From: Solirubrobacteraceae bacterium
GTDB lineage: Bacteria; Actinomycetota; Thermoleophilia; Solirubrobacterales; Solirubrobacteraceae
Reading direction: 5' to 3'
Assembly (NCBI GenBank): GCA_016462625.1
Contig: JAEMSV010000057.1
Location: 1 to 24,399 of the forward strand
Length of the DNA: 24,399 nucleotides
Numbering within the stretch: position 1 is the stretch's first letter; each line of letters opens with the position of its first letter. This document shows, piece by piece, positions 1 through 7,918 of the stretch. The notes beneath the pieces are model-generated. The model was not told where the DNA came from. It saw only the letters and a program-made list of their open reading frames with translations, and made no database searches. A program made the translations under genes and the position numbers.

Positions 1-481
1 CCGGCACGCCGTGGAGGTAGTAGTCGAGCGCGACGCCGGCGTCCTTCGCGGCGGCAGCGGCCTGCAGGCCGGTGTGGTCCTCCAGGCAGTTCGAGCGCCG
101 GTTCAGCGCCCAGACCTCGACGGAGCCGCCGCTGTCGGCGGCGTCCTGCACGACCTCGAGGGCGTTCATCTCCAGCGAGCCGGAGCCCGCCAGCACGCCG
201 GGCATGTTCACGAAGACTGCGTCGGACTGCTGCGGGTCGGTCGGACCGGCAGCGCGGCGGTAGCGGTAGTACTGGAGCTGCTGGCAGGCGTCGGGCGCGC
301 CGGTCACCGACGCTGGGAGCGGCGCGTCGATCGTGACGAGGCTCTTCGCCACCGCGGCGAACGGGCCGGGAGGCGTGACGAGCTGCTGCTCGGTCCGCGC
401 GGCATCAGCCGGCGCCGCGACAAGCGCGCACGCGCCCGCGGCGACCAGCATGGAACGTCGGAACAGCGACCCTGACCTCAA
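1..481 (-). CDS. Secreted alpha/beta-hydrolase-like protein (5' part, truncated by window edge)
   Basis: About 160 codons are present; the 3' end lies beyond base 1. From TTG at 481 the protein begins with a basic stretch (LRSGSLFRR) and a hydrophobic Ala-rich segment ending in APADA, which is a standard secretion signal. A GGGGAGA ribosome-binding sequence sits 5 nt upstream of this TTG. An internal ATG at 451 is the alternative start, but it would lose the basic n-region. The mature part has a tyrosine-rich YYRYR stretch, then a strand-turn like a hydrolase core (VFVNMPGVLAGSG) and a segment VWALNRRSNCLED. The latter resembles the second core strand of secreted alpha/beta hydrolases. The nucleophile and catalytic His are not in the window, so activity cannot be judged. 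The frame and signal are clear; the family is recognised only tentatively. Confidence 0.7.
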   Translation of the reverse strand, partial: MRSGSLFRRSMLVAAGACALVAAPADAARTEQQLVTPPGPFAAVAKSLVTIDAPLPASVTGAPDACQQLQYYRYRRAAGPTDPQQSDAVFVNMPGVLAGSGSLEMNALEVVQDAADSGGSVEVWALNRRSNCLEDHTGLQAAAAAKDAGVALDYYLHGVP

Positions 482-526
482 CGTGTCTCCCCCCGGAAAC
501 CCTGCAGTACCAATCGGTACCGGAGT

Positions 527-1510
527 TTACGGCTCCAGGACGATCTTGCCTACCGCGCGGCGCTCGTCGAGCTCCTTCAGCGCGTCGGCGGCGTCCTCGA
601 ACGCGAAGCGCGGGCCGACGATCGGGCGGATGGCCCCGCCGGCGATCAGCTGCTCGATCGCCGTGCCCGCCTCGGCGCCGTAGCCCGGGTTGGCCATGAG
701 GTACTCGCCCCACCCGGCGCCGATGACCTCGGTGTTCTTCAGCAGCAGCCGGTTGACCTTGACCTCGGGAATCGAGCCGCCGGTGAAGCCGACGACGACC
801 ACGCGGCCGGTGCGCTTCAGCGAGCGGATGCTGTCGGTGAAGCGGTCGCCGCCGACCGGGTCGATGACCATGTCGACGCCGCCGCCCGAAAGCTCGACGA
901 CCTGGTCCTTCCACGGGCCGTCGCTGCGGACCACGTGGTCGGCGCCGGCCTCCTTGGCGACCTGCTCCTTCTCGTCGGTCGAGACAACCCCGATCGTCGT
1001 CGCACCCAGCCCCTTGGCGACCTGGATCGTCGCCGTGCCGACGCCGCCCGCCGCCCCGTGGATCAGGACGGTCTCCCCCGCCTGCAGCCGCCCGCGCGTG
1101 ACGAGCGAGAAGTAGGCCGTGTGGTAGTTCAGGACCAGGCTGGCGCCCTGGGCGAAGTCCAGGTCGTCGGGCAGCTTGAAGGTCAGGTGCGCCGCAGCGA
1201 CGGCCTTCTCCGCGAAGCCGCCGAGCATGCAGAACGCCGCAACGCGGTCGCCCGGCTGGAACGGCGTGTCGCCCGCCACGGCGGTCACGACGCCGCCGAC
1301 CTCGCTGCCGGGCACGAACGGCAGCTCGGGCTTCATCTGGTACTCGCCGCGGGTCTGCAGCAGCTCCGGGAACGAGACGCCCGCGGCCTTCACGTCGACG
1401 ACGACGCCGGACCCCGGGGTCATGAAGTGCGACGGCTCGGGATCGGGCAGGTCCACGATCTTCAGGGCCGAGTCGGGGCCGGAGTAGTCGACGATCTGGA
1501 TGGCGCGCAT
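527..1510 (-). CDS. NAD(P)H:quinone oxidoreductase-type MDR (zinc-independent alcohol dehydrogenase family)
   Basis: The 327-aa protein has the usual length for quinone oxidoreductase/enoyl-reductase members of the medium-chain dehydrogenase superfamily. These enzymes use NADPH to reduce quinones or activated double bonds in the cytosol. Seen in the sequence: an N-terminal GroES-like domain (about 1-125, with PFVPGSEVGG at 64-73) and a Rossmann domain with the dinucleotide motif HGAAGGVG (151-158), then DMVIDPVGG. The catalytic and structural zinc cysteines are absent, which supports the zinc-independent branch. The start ATG at 1510 is preceded 7 nt upstream by TAGCGT, a probable -10 box, and no Shine-Dalgarno is visible, so the mRNA may be leaderless. 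It is transcribed divergently from the secreted protein at 1581. The frame stays open far upstream to 3112, but that part is antisense to a real gene. The exact substrate is unknown. Confidence 0.93.
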   Translation of the reverse strand: MRAIQIVDYSGPDSALKIVDLPDPEPSHFMTPGSGVVVDVKAAGVSFPELLQTRGEYQMKPELPFVPGSEVGGVVTAVAGDTPFQPGDRVAAFCMLGGFAEKAVAAAHLTFKLPDDLDFAQGASLVLNYHTAYFSLVTRGRLQAGETVLIHGAAGGVGTATIQVAKGLGATTIGVVSTDEKEQVAKEAGADHVVRSDGPWKDQVVELSGGGVDMVIDPVGGDRFTDSIRSLKRTGRVVVVGFTGGSIPEVKVNRLLLKNTEVIGAGWGEYLMANPGYGAEAGTAIEQLIAGGAIRPIVGPRFAFEDAADALKELDERRAVGKIVLEP

Positions 1511-1517
1511 GGGCGGG

Positions 1518-1523
1518 ACGCTA
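1518..1523 (-). promoter_or_regulatory. Putative -10 box TAGCGT (leaderless promoter for MDR gene)
   Basis: On the minus strand TAGCGT is followed by 7 nt and then the ATG at 1510. This spacing would start transcription at or next to the start codon. No convincing -35 is visible. Confidence 0.5.
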
Positions 1524-1567
1524 CGCGAGTCCGCTACGACACTGCCACGGCAGGGCGCCAACAGGCG

Positions 1568-1573
1568 TAGATT
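1568..1573 (+). promoter_or_regulatory. Putative -10 box TAGATT (leaderless promoter for secreted protein)
   Basis: TAGATT is followed by TGGTGCG-like sequence and ATG at 1581 (7 nt between). No ribosome-binding site lies in between. The box and its downstream GGTGCG resemble the sequence before the gene at 14779. Confidence 0.5.
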
Positions 1574-1580
1574 TGGTGCG

Positions 1581-3419
1581 ATGTTCGTACGCGCCAGCTT
1601 CTGCACCGTCGCGCTGATGCTGCTGGCCGGGCTCCTGCCCGCCGCGGCGGCTGAGGCCGCGAAGAAGCCGAAGTGCAAGAAGGGCCAGGTCGCATGGAAG
1701 CTGGAGGGCAGGACGCGCTGCCTGAAGGCGGTCAAGGTCACGCTCCCGCGCAAGGCGCCGGCGCGCTCGCAGCTCGCCGTCACCCGGCTGCTGACGGCGG
1801 CGACGACCTCGCACGCGAAGGTGCCGGGCACCGAGTTGACGCCGGACATGCGCCGCCTGCTGAAGCGGCCGGCGATCGCGGCAGCCGCCGCGAAGGCCGA
1901 GGAGCTCGCCCGGAAGCCCGCGATCGCCACCGCGACCGCCACGCGCATGACCCTGCGGGCCTCGAGGAGCATCGTTGGCCCGACCTTCGAGGACAAGATC
2001 GGGTCCACCTCGATGACCGGCACCACCGGCGCGACACTGAGCGATGACGGCCAGGTGGCGATCGAGCTGGGAATGCGGATCGCGCAGGGCGGCGGCACGT
2101 CCACCGAGATGAAGGTGGGCGTGGAGCTCAGCCCGGAACCGTCGCTGACGAGCGTGTGTCCCGACGAGACGGGCAAGGTGGTCATCGAGCGCACCAGCGG
2201 CGGAAGCCTGACCACGCTCATCCGTAAGGGCGGCAACGTCGAGAGCGCCGAGACGGTCCGCACGCGCACCATCACGCGCAGCGTCGGCCAGGTCGGCGCG
2301 GACGGCCGCCTCGAGACCGTGAGCTCCACCGCGACGACGACCACCACGATCGCGCGGCGCGGCCTGCAGATCGGCGTCACGACGCGCGAAGCCGTGGCGG
2401 GTCCGCGCGGCGCGCCGGGCAAGTCGACCGGCGTGCAGTCGGTCGCGGCGACGGTGAAGAGCGACAGCTTCTCTGGCGACGTGGCGCGGCAGGTCGAGGC
2501 GAACATCGCCGCGAGGACGGCCGCGGACGCCACCGACGCGAAGATCGAAGGGAGCATGAGCGACACCGGGCGCACCGCCCTCAACGAGGCGTCGAAGAAC
2601 TGGGAGTCGCTGGAGAACAACGGCATGAACGCGTGCGTGCGGGTGACGTTCACGCCGGGGCCCGGCAGCGTGCTGAAGACCGGCGAGAGCAAGGCCGTGA
2701 AGGGCAAGGCGGTGGCGGCCAACGGCGGCAAGGCCGTCGCCGCGAAGTGGACCGTCATGTCCGTCAGCCCCGGCAAGTTCGCCGGAGGCGGGACGGCGGG
2801 CGCGGGCGGCCAGACGTTCACCGCGACCGGCGGTAAGCGCGAAGGGGCGCACACGGTCCTGGCCAGCGTGCTGATCGAATCGGTCGCCGGACGCGTGCGG
2901 ATGCCGTGGTTCGCGACCGACCAGCCCTCGTACACCTTCGAGCTGAACGACAACGAGACCGGGACGTTCGCGACCCACGAAGCGGCAGGCGTGCTGAACG
3001 TCAAGCGGACGCTGGAGGCGGTGCCCGGCAGTAAGCCCGTCCGGTTCACCGCCGACTCCGTGGGAATCACCTGGGTGAACCCGACCGCCGTGTCGAAGGT
3101 CCCGCCGTGCACCTACATCTCCCCGACACAGAACGGCAGGCTGACCGTCAGCGCCGTGCAGACAGGCGATGACGCCCTCACGGTGACGATGAGCTTCACC
3201 GGCGACAGCAGCGTGCTGTGGACCGTCAGCTGCCCGAGCCCCGACGGCCCGCCCGCCGAGGTCCCCGGCCAGCTCGGGGTGAGCGTCCTCGCGATGCAGC
3301 CGACGACCTTCACGGTGCCGCTCGCGGGCGGCGTCCAGCCGATCGGCGGCGCGGTGGAATACGAGGGCTACAGCATCCGATCGAACGGCACGGTGACCAT
3401 CAAGCCCGTGGGATCCTGA
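1581..3419 (+). CDS. Large secreted protein of unknown function with N-terminal paired-Cys basic motif
   Basis: The protein is 612 aa from ATG 1581. That start is chosen because the signal peptide begins there (MFVRASFCTVALMLLAGLL followed by Ala-rich cleavage region) and because a -10-like box precedes it. Right after the signal is a lysine-rich segment with two cysteines about 15 residues apart (C32 and C47, KCKKG...RC). I associate this short motif with many exported proteins of Solirubrobacterales. The rest is rich in Thr, Ser, Val and Gly, with alternating polar/hydrophobic stretches suggesting beta structure. It has no transmembrane helix after the signal and no recognisable catalytic motif. 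Further cysteines are sparse. The gene ends 4 nt before the next start, so the two could be co-transcribed although their products seem unrelated. Function is not recognised; an extracellular or cell-surface location is inferred from the signal alone. Confidence 0.88.
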   Translation: MFVRASFCTVALMLLAGLLPAAAAEAAKKPKCKKGQVAWKLEGRTRCLKAVKVTLPRKAPARSQLAVTRLLTAATTSHAKVPGTELTPDMRRLLKRPAIAAAAAKAEELARKPAIATATATRMTLRASRSIVGPTFEDKIGSTSMTGTTGATLSDDGQVAIELGMRIAQGGGTSTEMKVGVELSPEPSLTSVCPDETGKVVIERTSGGSLTTLIRKGGNVESAETVRTRTITRSVGQVGADGRLETVSSTATTTTTIARRGLQIGVTTREAVAGPRGAPGKSTGVQSVAATVKSDSFSGDVARQVEANIAARTAADATDAKIEGSMSDTGRTALNEASKNWESLENNGMNACVRVTFTPGPGSVLKTGESKAVKGKAVAANGGKAVAAKWTVMSVSPGKFAGGGTAGAGGQTFTATGGKREGAHTVLASVLIESVAGRVRMPWFATDQPSYTFELNDNETGTFATHEAAGVLNVKRTLEAVPGSKPVRFTADSVGITWVNPTAVSKVPPCTYISPTQNGRLTVSAVQTGDDALTVTMSFTGDSSVLWTVSCPSPDGPPAEVPGQLGVSVLAMQPTTFTVPLAGGVQPIGGAVEYEGYSIRSNGTVTIKPVGS

Positions 3420-3423
3420 CCTC

Positions 3424-4416
3424 ATGCAGTGCGATGTGGTGCTCCGCGGCGCGGCGATCACCGCGGTCGGCGAGCAGGCGGCGGCGGTCGAGGCGCTGGG
3501 CTTCGCCGGTGTGGGCGTGACCGAGACGAACGGGAACCCGTTCCTCGCCGCGGCGCAGGCCGCCGGCGCGACCTCGACGGTGCGGGTGTCCACGGCGATC
3601 GCGCTGGCGTTCCCGCGCACGCCGATGGACGTCGCCTACACGGCCTGGGATCTGCAGACGCTCAGTGGTGGGCGCTTCGCGCTCGGGCTCGGGACGCAGG
3701 TGCGCGCGCACGTGGAACGGCGGTACGGCGCGGTGTGGTCACGGCCGGCGGCGCGGATGCGCGAGTACGTCCTGGCGCTCCACGCGATCTGGGACGCGTG
3801 GGAAACCGGCGGGCCGCTGACGTACGAGGGCGAGATCTACTCCCACACGCTGATGCCGCCGAACTTCCGGCCCGCGCCGACGGCGTTTCCGCGCCCGCCG
3901 GTCCTGCTCGCCGCCGTCCGTGCGCGGATGACCGAGGTCGCGGGTGAGGTGGCCGACGGGTTCCTGGGCCATGCCTTCTGCACGGCCGACGTGCTGCGCG
4001 ACGTCACGCTGCCGGCGCTGGAGCGCGGGCTGGAGCGGGGCGGCCGGGCGCGGGCGGACGTCGAGGTGACGGCCTCGGTGTTCGTGGCCGCTTCGGACGA
4101 GGACTGGGAGGCGAACCGGCGTCGCGTCGCCTTCTACGGGTCGACGCCCGGGTACCGCCACGTGTTCGACCACCATGGCCTGGGCTCGCTCTTCGAGGCG
4201 CTGCACGAGCAGTCGCGATCCGGCGGATGGGCCACGATGCCGGAGCTGATCGACGACGACGTGCTGGCCCTGTTCGTCGTGCGGGGGTCCTCTCCCGAGG
4301 AGATCGCGGACGGCGTACGGGCCCGGGTCGGAGAGGTGGCCGACCGCGTCGCGCTCGTCGCCGAGGCGGCGGATCCGGCGGCCGTCGCGCCGATCGCGGC
4401 GGCGCTCAGGTCGTAA
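3424..4416 (+). CDS. Luciferase-like (LLM class) F420-dependent-type oxidoreductase
   Basis: A 330-aa protein of the bacterial luciferase-like monooxygenase superfamily, an (alpha/beta)8 barrel using FMN or, in actinobacteria, often F420. Family signatures seen: N-terminal MQCDVVL strand, LGFAGVGVTET around 25-35, VRVSTAIALAFPRTP around 53-67 and LSGGRFALGLGTQ at 80-92 followed by ERRYG. The last is very like the group annotated as probable F420-dependent oxidoreductases in mycobacteria. The C-terminal half has the VADGFLGHAF cofactor-pocket region. The start ATG lies 4 nt after the preceding stop with no visible Shine-Dalgarno, so reinitiation is likely. The 3' end overlaps the convergent membrane-protein gene by 11 bases. 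Cofactor and substrate are inferred from family only. Confidence 0.9.
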   Translation: MQCDVVLRGAAITAVGEQAAAVEALGFAGVGVTETNGNPFLAAAQAAGATSTVRVSTAIALAFPRTPMDVAYTAWDLQTLSGGRFALGLGTQVRAHVERRYGAVWSRPAARMREYVLALHAIWDAWETGGPLTYEGEIYSHTLMPPNFRPAPTAFPRPPVLLAAVRARMTEVAGEVADGFLGHAFCTADVLRDVTLPALERGLERGGRARADVEVTASVFVAASDEDWEANRRRVAFYGSTPGYRHVFDHHGLGSLFEALHEQSRSGGWATMPELIDDDVLALFVVRGSSPEEIADGVRARVGEVADRVALVAEAADPAAVAPIAAALRS

Positions 4417-5071
4417 GCGACCAGCCGGCCACATCGATGAAGAAGTAGGAGACGACGAGCGCGCCGGTGTAGAACGTCGCGACGGCAGCTCCCAGCCCCA
4501 CCCGCACCGCCCAACCGGGTGAACGGCCCTGGAGGGCGAGGTAGGCGGTGGCGGTGGCCCAGCCGAGGGCGGCCTCGGCGGGAAGGACGTAGAGCGCCAC
4601 GCCGGCCAGCTCGGTCGGGTCGCCAGCCGGCTCCCAGAGCTTCAGCGTCGGTGCGAGCAGTTCGCTGCCGAGGAACACCACGAGGGCCAGGCCGGCCGCT
4701 CGCGCAGGAGAGCCGGCGCTCAGCGCCAGCACGATGAACAGCGGCGCGACCCACATTCCGCCCATCGCGAGGTGGATGACGTCGTCCACCCGCGGGCCGC
4801 CGATGTCCGGGAAGCGCAGCGTGCCGATGAGGTCGGCGAGGATCCAGTCGGGGACGATCTGGAGGACCGAGATCGGCAGCAGCAGGGCCCACATCGCGAA
4901 CCAGTCGTCACGGCCGACGGCCTTCGCCGTCAGCGGGAGCGCGACGTTGAACGCGACGACCAGCGCGAAGACGAACCAGCCCTTCGCCGGCGGGTCCATG
5001 AGGAGCGTCGCCGCGGTCCCGCCGAACAGCCCGGCGAAGACCGCGACGATCGCGCGGACGTCCCGGGTCAC
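4406..5071 (-). CDS. Polytopic membrane protein of unknown function (last gene of five-gene operon)
   Basis: A 221-aa hydrophobic protein with about six or seven predicted helices (roughly residues 5-24, 32-50, 56-75, 100-119, 123-142, 155-180, 188-213). Short polar loops include a conserved-looking GRDDWFAMW and PDWILADLIGTLRFPDIGGPRVDDVIH. The start is GTG at 5071, which overlaps the TGA of the upstream hydrolase gene as GTGA, a classic translational-coupling arrangement. The first GTG alternative one codon upstream lacks that overlap. I do not recognise the family. The Asp/Trp-rich loop at 54-60 and the PDW...PDIGG region could form a polar site in the membrane. Tight coupling to four redox/hydrolase genes suggests a membrane step or transport of the same substrate. 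The 3' end runs 11 bases into the convergent oxidoreductase gene. Confidence 0.85.
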   Translation of the reverse strand: MTRDVRAIVAVFAGLFGGTAATLLMDPPAKGWFVFALVVAFNVALPLTAKAVGRDDWFAMWALLLPISVLQIVPDWILADLIGTLRFPDIGGPRVDDVIHLAMGGMWVAPLFIVLALSAGSPARAAGLALVVFLGSELLAPTLKLWEPAGDPTELAGVALYVLPAEAALGWATATAYLALQGRSPGWAVRVGLGAAVATFYTGALVVSYFFIDVAGWSLTT

Positions 5072-6165
5072 GACGGGCGGACGATCTGCCCGTAGTTCAT
5101 GCCCGCATGGCGATAGGTCGGGCGGATCGGCCAGCCGCGCCGCAGCGCCGCCAGCTCGCTCGACGGGATGACCTGCCGCCAGCGTGGGTCGTCGCGGCAC
5201 GGGTCGGCGAGCGTCTTCTCCAGGACCATCGAGTCGTACTGGTCCTGGAAGTCCTCGAGCGTGTTCGCGTTCGGCACGATCTCCCGCTGGTAGAAACGCG
5301 CGTACTGCGCGACCCCGGGGATCTTCGAGAGCTCCGGCTGCCAGTTGTCGAGCGCCACGCCGTTCTCCGAAGAGACCCACACGCCGTCGTCGGTGTTCAC
5401 GACGAGCGAGTGGTTGCCGTCGGTGTGGCCCGGGGTCCACACGATCGCCACGCCGATACCCAGCTCCACCGACCCGTCCAGGCGGCCGAACAGCTCGGTC
5501 CGCGCACCCCTGATCGTGTCCGGCACGTACCACGGCCACTGCGCGGGGTGCGGGTCCTCGAGCGTCGCGATCTCCTTGTCCTGGGCGAGCACGAGCGCGT
5601 TGGGGAACAGCGGCGGCGCCGTGTCGGTGCCGAGGATCATCCGCACGTCCTGGACGTGGAGATGGTCGAAGCTGACGTAGTCGACGTCCTCGGCGCGCAG
5701 CCCGCACGCGCGCAGCACGTCACCGGTGTCGTTCTCGTGCTTGGTGAGGATGTGGTCGGCGATCCACCGGCCGGCGGGGAGCTTGTCCACCACCGCCTGG
5801 GTCTGCGCGTAGAACGGCGCCTGGACCGAGCCCTCGGGGATCGTCGGCTCCCACACGAGTGTGCGCCGCTCACCCGCGAAGTCGTCGTACTGGACGACCA
5901 CCATGCGGTTCGTGATGAAGACGTAGGGCGCCGGGACCTTCACCGCGTTGTGGAACGCGAAGCCCGTCGGGTACGGCGCGGTGACGAGGTTGATGCTGCG
6001 CACTCCGCGCACGATGCCCTGGGCCTTGAACCGCGCCTTGAACACCTCGGCGCCCTCGCGCAGGGCGGCGAGCCGCTGCCCCCGCGGCCAGACGGCGCGC
6101 GCCTCGTCGAGCTCGGGGATGGGACGGAGGCCCGCGGCCTCGAGAGTCGGAACGGCGACAGCCAT
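5068..6165 (-). CDS. Metallo-beta-lactamase-fold protein with altered metal-binding motif
   Basis: 365 aa from ATG 6165, whose A overlaps the last base of the upstream TGA (TGATG). The layout matches MBL-fold lactonases and hydrolases: an N-terminal about 90-residue lead with VFITNRMVVVQY, then DYVSFDHLHVQDVR at about 162-175, and VWTPGHTDGNHSLVV at about 242-256, the usual third-histidine strand. The canonical HxHxDH is here H168-L-H170-V-Q172-D173: the two first histidines are kept, but the Asp and third His are replaced by Gln and Asp. The H247 motif (PGHTDG) is intact. This may be a rewired or single-metal site, or a hydrolase that has lost standard dinuclear zinc chemistry. No signal peptide is visible, so it is cytosolic. 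It sits mid-operon between an epimerase and a membrane protein; substrate unknown. Confidence 0.9.
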   Translation of the reverse strand: MAVAVPTLEAAGLRPIPELDEARAVWPRGQRLAALREGAEVFKARFKAQGIVRGVRSINLVTAPYPTGFAFHNAVKVPAPYVFITNRMVVVQYDDFAGERRTLVWEPTIPEGSVQAPFYAQTQAVVDKLPAGRWIADHILTKHENDTGDVLRACGLRAEDVDYVSFDHLHVQDVRMILGTDTAPPLFPNALVLAQDKEIATLEDPHPAQWPWYVPDTIRGARTELFGRLDGSVELGIGVAIVWTPGHTDGNHSLVVNTDDGVWVSSENGVALDNWQPELSKIPGVAQYARFYQREIVPNANTLEDFQDQYDSMVLEKTLADPCRDDPRWRQVIPSSELAALRRGWPIRPTYRHAGMNYGQIVRPS

Positions 6166-7130
6166 CACAGGTGTCCTCCCGCACGCAGCCACTCCTCGGT
6201 GCGGCCCATCCCCTCGTCGAGGTCCACGACGGGCTCGTAGCTGAGCACCCGCCGCGCCTTCTCGATCGAGTAGGTCCCGGGCCGCGCGAGGTAGCGCATG
6301 CTGATCGCGTTGACGTCGCTGCGCTTGCCGCGCAGCCGGTTGAGGCGGTCGGCGATGTGCGCAAGCGCAACCGCCGGGCCGGTGGGGATGCCGATCGGGC
6401 CACGCCGGCCGAGCATCCGGAAGAGGTGGCCGAAGTACTCGCTGCTCGGCACGCCGCGCGGGCCAGAGATGGTGAAGACCTCACCGGCGGCGTCCGGGTG
6501 GGTGAGCGCGAGCACCACGCCGGCGACGAGATCGTCGACGTAGACGGGGCTGTGGACGCCGCGCCCGCGCGCGGGAAGCAGGAACTGCCCGGAGCGGATC
6601 GCGTCCATCGGCTTGAGGATCCAGGGCACCGAGCCCGGGCCGTAGACGTCGCCCGGCCGGACGATGACGACCTCCACCCCGCCCTCGGCGTGCGCCTGCA
6701 GCGCGACGTGCTCGGAGGCGATCTTGGTGTCGACGTACGGGTTGCCGTCGGGCCGGACCGGGTGCTCCTCGGTCACGCCGGGCGGGAAGTCGACGTCCGA
6801 GAACGCGCGCACCGAGGAGAGGTGGACCACCCGCCGGACGCCCGCGGCACGGGCCGCTTCGATCACCCGGCGGGTGCCGAGCACGTTGACGCGCCACTGC
6901 TCGTCGAGGTCGACGGCGTTGGAGACGACCGCGGCGGTGTGGACGACCGCGTCGCACCCGTCCAGCAGCCCGCCCCAGAGATCCGGACGGGTGGTGTCGC
7001 CGGCGTGGACGCCGCGCAGCAGGTCCGCGATCCGGTCGATGCCGACGACCTCGTGCCCATCGGCGCGGAGGCGGTCGACGAGCGCGGCGCCGAGAAAGCC
7101 CGCCGCACCCGTGATGAGGACGCGGCTCAC
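6165..7130 (-). CDS. NAD-dependent epimerase/dehydratase (extended SDR)
   Basis: 321 aa from GTG 7130, which overlaps the upstream TGA as GTGA. The N-terminal Rossmann motif TGAAGFLG (7-14) marks an extended short-chain dehydrogenase. D32 at the end of strand 2 suggests NAD use. It also has VVHTAAVVS (62-70), a serine-rich strand HLSSVRAFS (103-111) and the active-site pair Y132-VDT-K136. The later VRPGDVYGPG (158-166) is typical of sugar epimerases, dihydroflavonol reductases and 3-beta-hydroxysteroid dehydrogenases. The overall pattern fits the 3-beta-HSD/DFR-like group more than nucleotide-sugar epimerases, but this is a judgement by eye. It is third in a five-gene overlapping operon with another SDR and an enoyl-reductase-like protein, implying successive redox steps on one substrate. 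Confidence 0.92.
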   Translation of the reverse strand: MSRVLITGAAGFLGAALVDRLRADGHEVVGIDRIADLLRGVHAGDTTRPDLWGGLLDGCDAVVHTAAVVSNAVDLDEQWRVNVLGTRRVIEAARAAGVRRVVHLSSVRAFSDVDFPPGVTEEHPVRPDGNPYVDTKIASEHVALQAHAEGGVEVVIVRPGDVYGPGSVPWILKPMDAIRSGQFLLPARGRGVHSPVYVDDLVAGVVLALTHPDAAGEVFTISGPRGVPSSEYFGHLFRMLGRRGPIGIPTGPAVALAHIADRLNRLRGKRSDVNAISMRYLARPGTYSIEKARRVLSYEPVVDLDEGMGRTEEWLRAGGHL

Positions 7131-7918
7131 AACCCCTCGCGATCGGCGAACCGCCGTTGCTTTGCCTTGGCGCCGCGGACGATGAGCGGGAGCAGCGGAG
7201 CGACCACCCCGGGGAACGCCGCGCCGAACCGGAGGATCCCGCGGTGGCGCGGATGCACGCGAACCATCCGCGGACGGTCGACGAGCGTCATCGCGACATC
7301 GGCGACCGCCTCGGGCCGGAGCATCGCGCCCGACCACGAGGGCCACGCATCCGGGTCGCGGGCCAGACGGTGGAGCATCGGCGTCCACATGCCGTCCGGG
7401 CACAGGGCGGAGACGCGGATCCCGTGGTGACCGCGGATCCGCAGGTCCAGCTGCGTGCCCACCGAGTACGCGAGTGCCGCGTGCTTCGTCGCGCCGTAGA
7501 CGACCTCGTGGGGGGCGGGCACGATCCCGGCGGTCGAGACGATGTTCAGCACGTGTCCGCGGCCCGCGGGGAGGAAGCGCTCGAGCGCGGCGGTCGTGCC
7601 GTTGATCGTGCCATGGACGTTGACGTCGAACAGGAGCCTGCGGCGGTCCTCGTCGAGCTCCCAGCTCGGGCCGACCGCGAGGATGCCCGCGTTGTTGACC
7701 CACAGGGCGAGGTCGTCGACCGACCGCGCGAGCTCGCGGCAGCCCTCGGCGTCGGCGACATCGAGCTCGGCGGCGGTCCCGCCGATCTCCCCCGCGACGC
7801 GCGCGGCGGCGTCGTGGTCGACGTCGGCGACCACGACGTGGTCGCCGCGCTGCGCCAGGCGGCGCGCGATCTGCTCGCCCAGGCCGGCGCCCGCGCCGGT
7901 CACGATTGCCGTCTTCAT
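7127..7918 (-). CDS. Short-chain dehydrogenase/reductase
   Basis: A classical SDR of 263 aa. It has the cofactor motif TGAGAGLG (7-14), D32 after strand 2 (favouring NAD), NNAG (75-78), and the catalytic S128, Y141 and K145 (YGATK). The family oxidises alcohols or reduces ketones with NAD(P)(H). The C-terminal extension after about 225 (RHRGILRFGAAFPGVVAPLLPLI) is hydrophobic and basic, which is seen in SDRs acting on lipid or steroid-like substrates and may touch the membrane. ATG 7918 overlaps the TGA of the upstream gene (ATGA) and its own TGA overlaps the next GTG, so translation of the cluster is coupled throughout. Confidence 0.94.
   Translation of the reverse strand: MKTAIVTGAGAGLGEQIARRLAQRGDHVVVADVDHDAAARVAGEIGGTAAELDVADAEGCRELARSVDDLALWVNNAGILAVGPSWELDEDRRRLLFDVNVHGTINGTTAALERFLPAGRGHVLNIVSTAGIVPAPHEVVYGATKHAALAYSVGTQLDLRIRGHHGIRVSALCPDGMWTPMLHRLARDPDAWPSWSGAMLRPEAVADVAMTLVDRPRMVRVHPRHRGILRFGAAFPGVVAPLLPLIVRGAKAKQRRFADREGL

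Noticed and set aside
1511..3112. Long minus-strand open frame continuous with the quinone oxidoreductase, and a second one at 1521-3620
   Set aside because: They are antisense to the secreted protein, whose signal peptide and promoter are convincing. High GC removes stop codons from antisense frames; the compositions (Arg/Pro/Ala or Ser/Thr/Val-rich, no motifs) are shadow-like.
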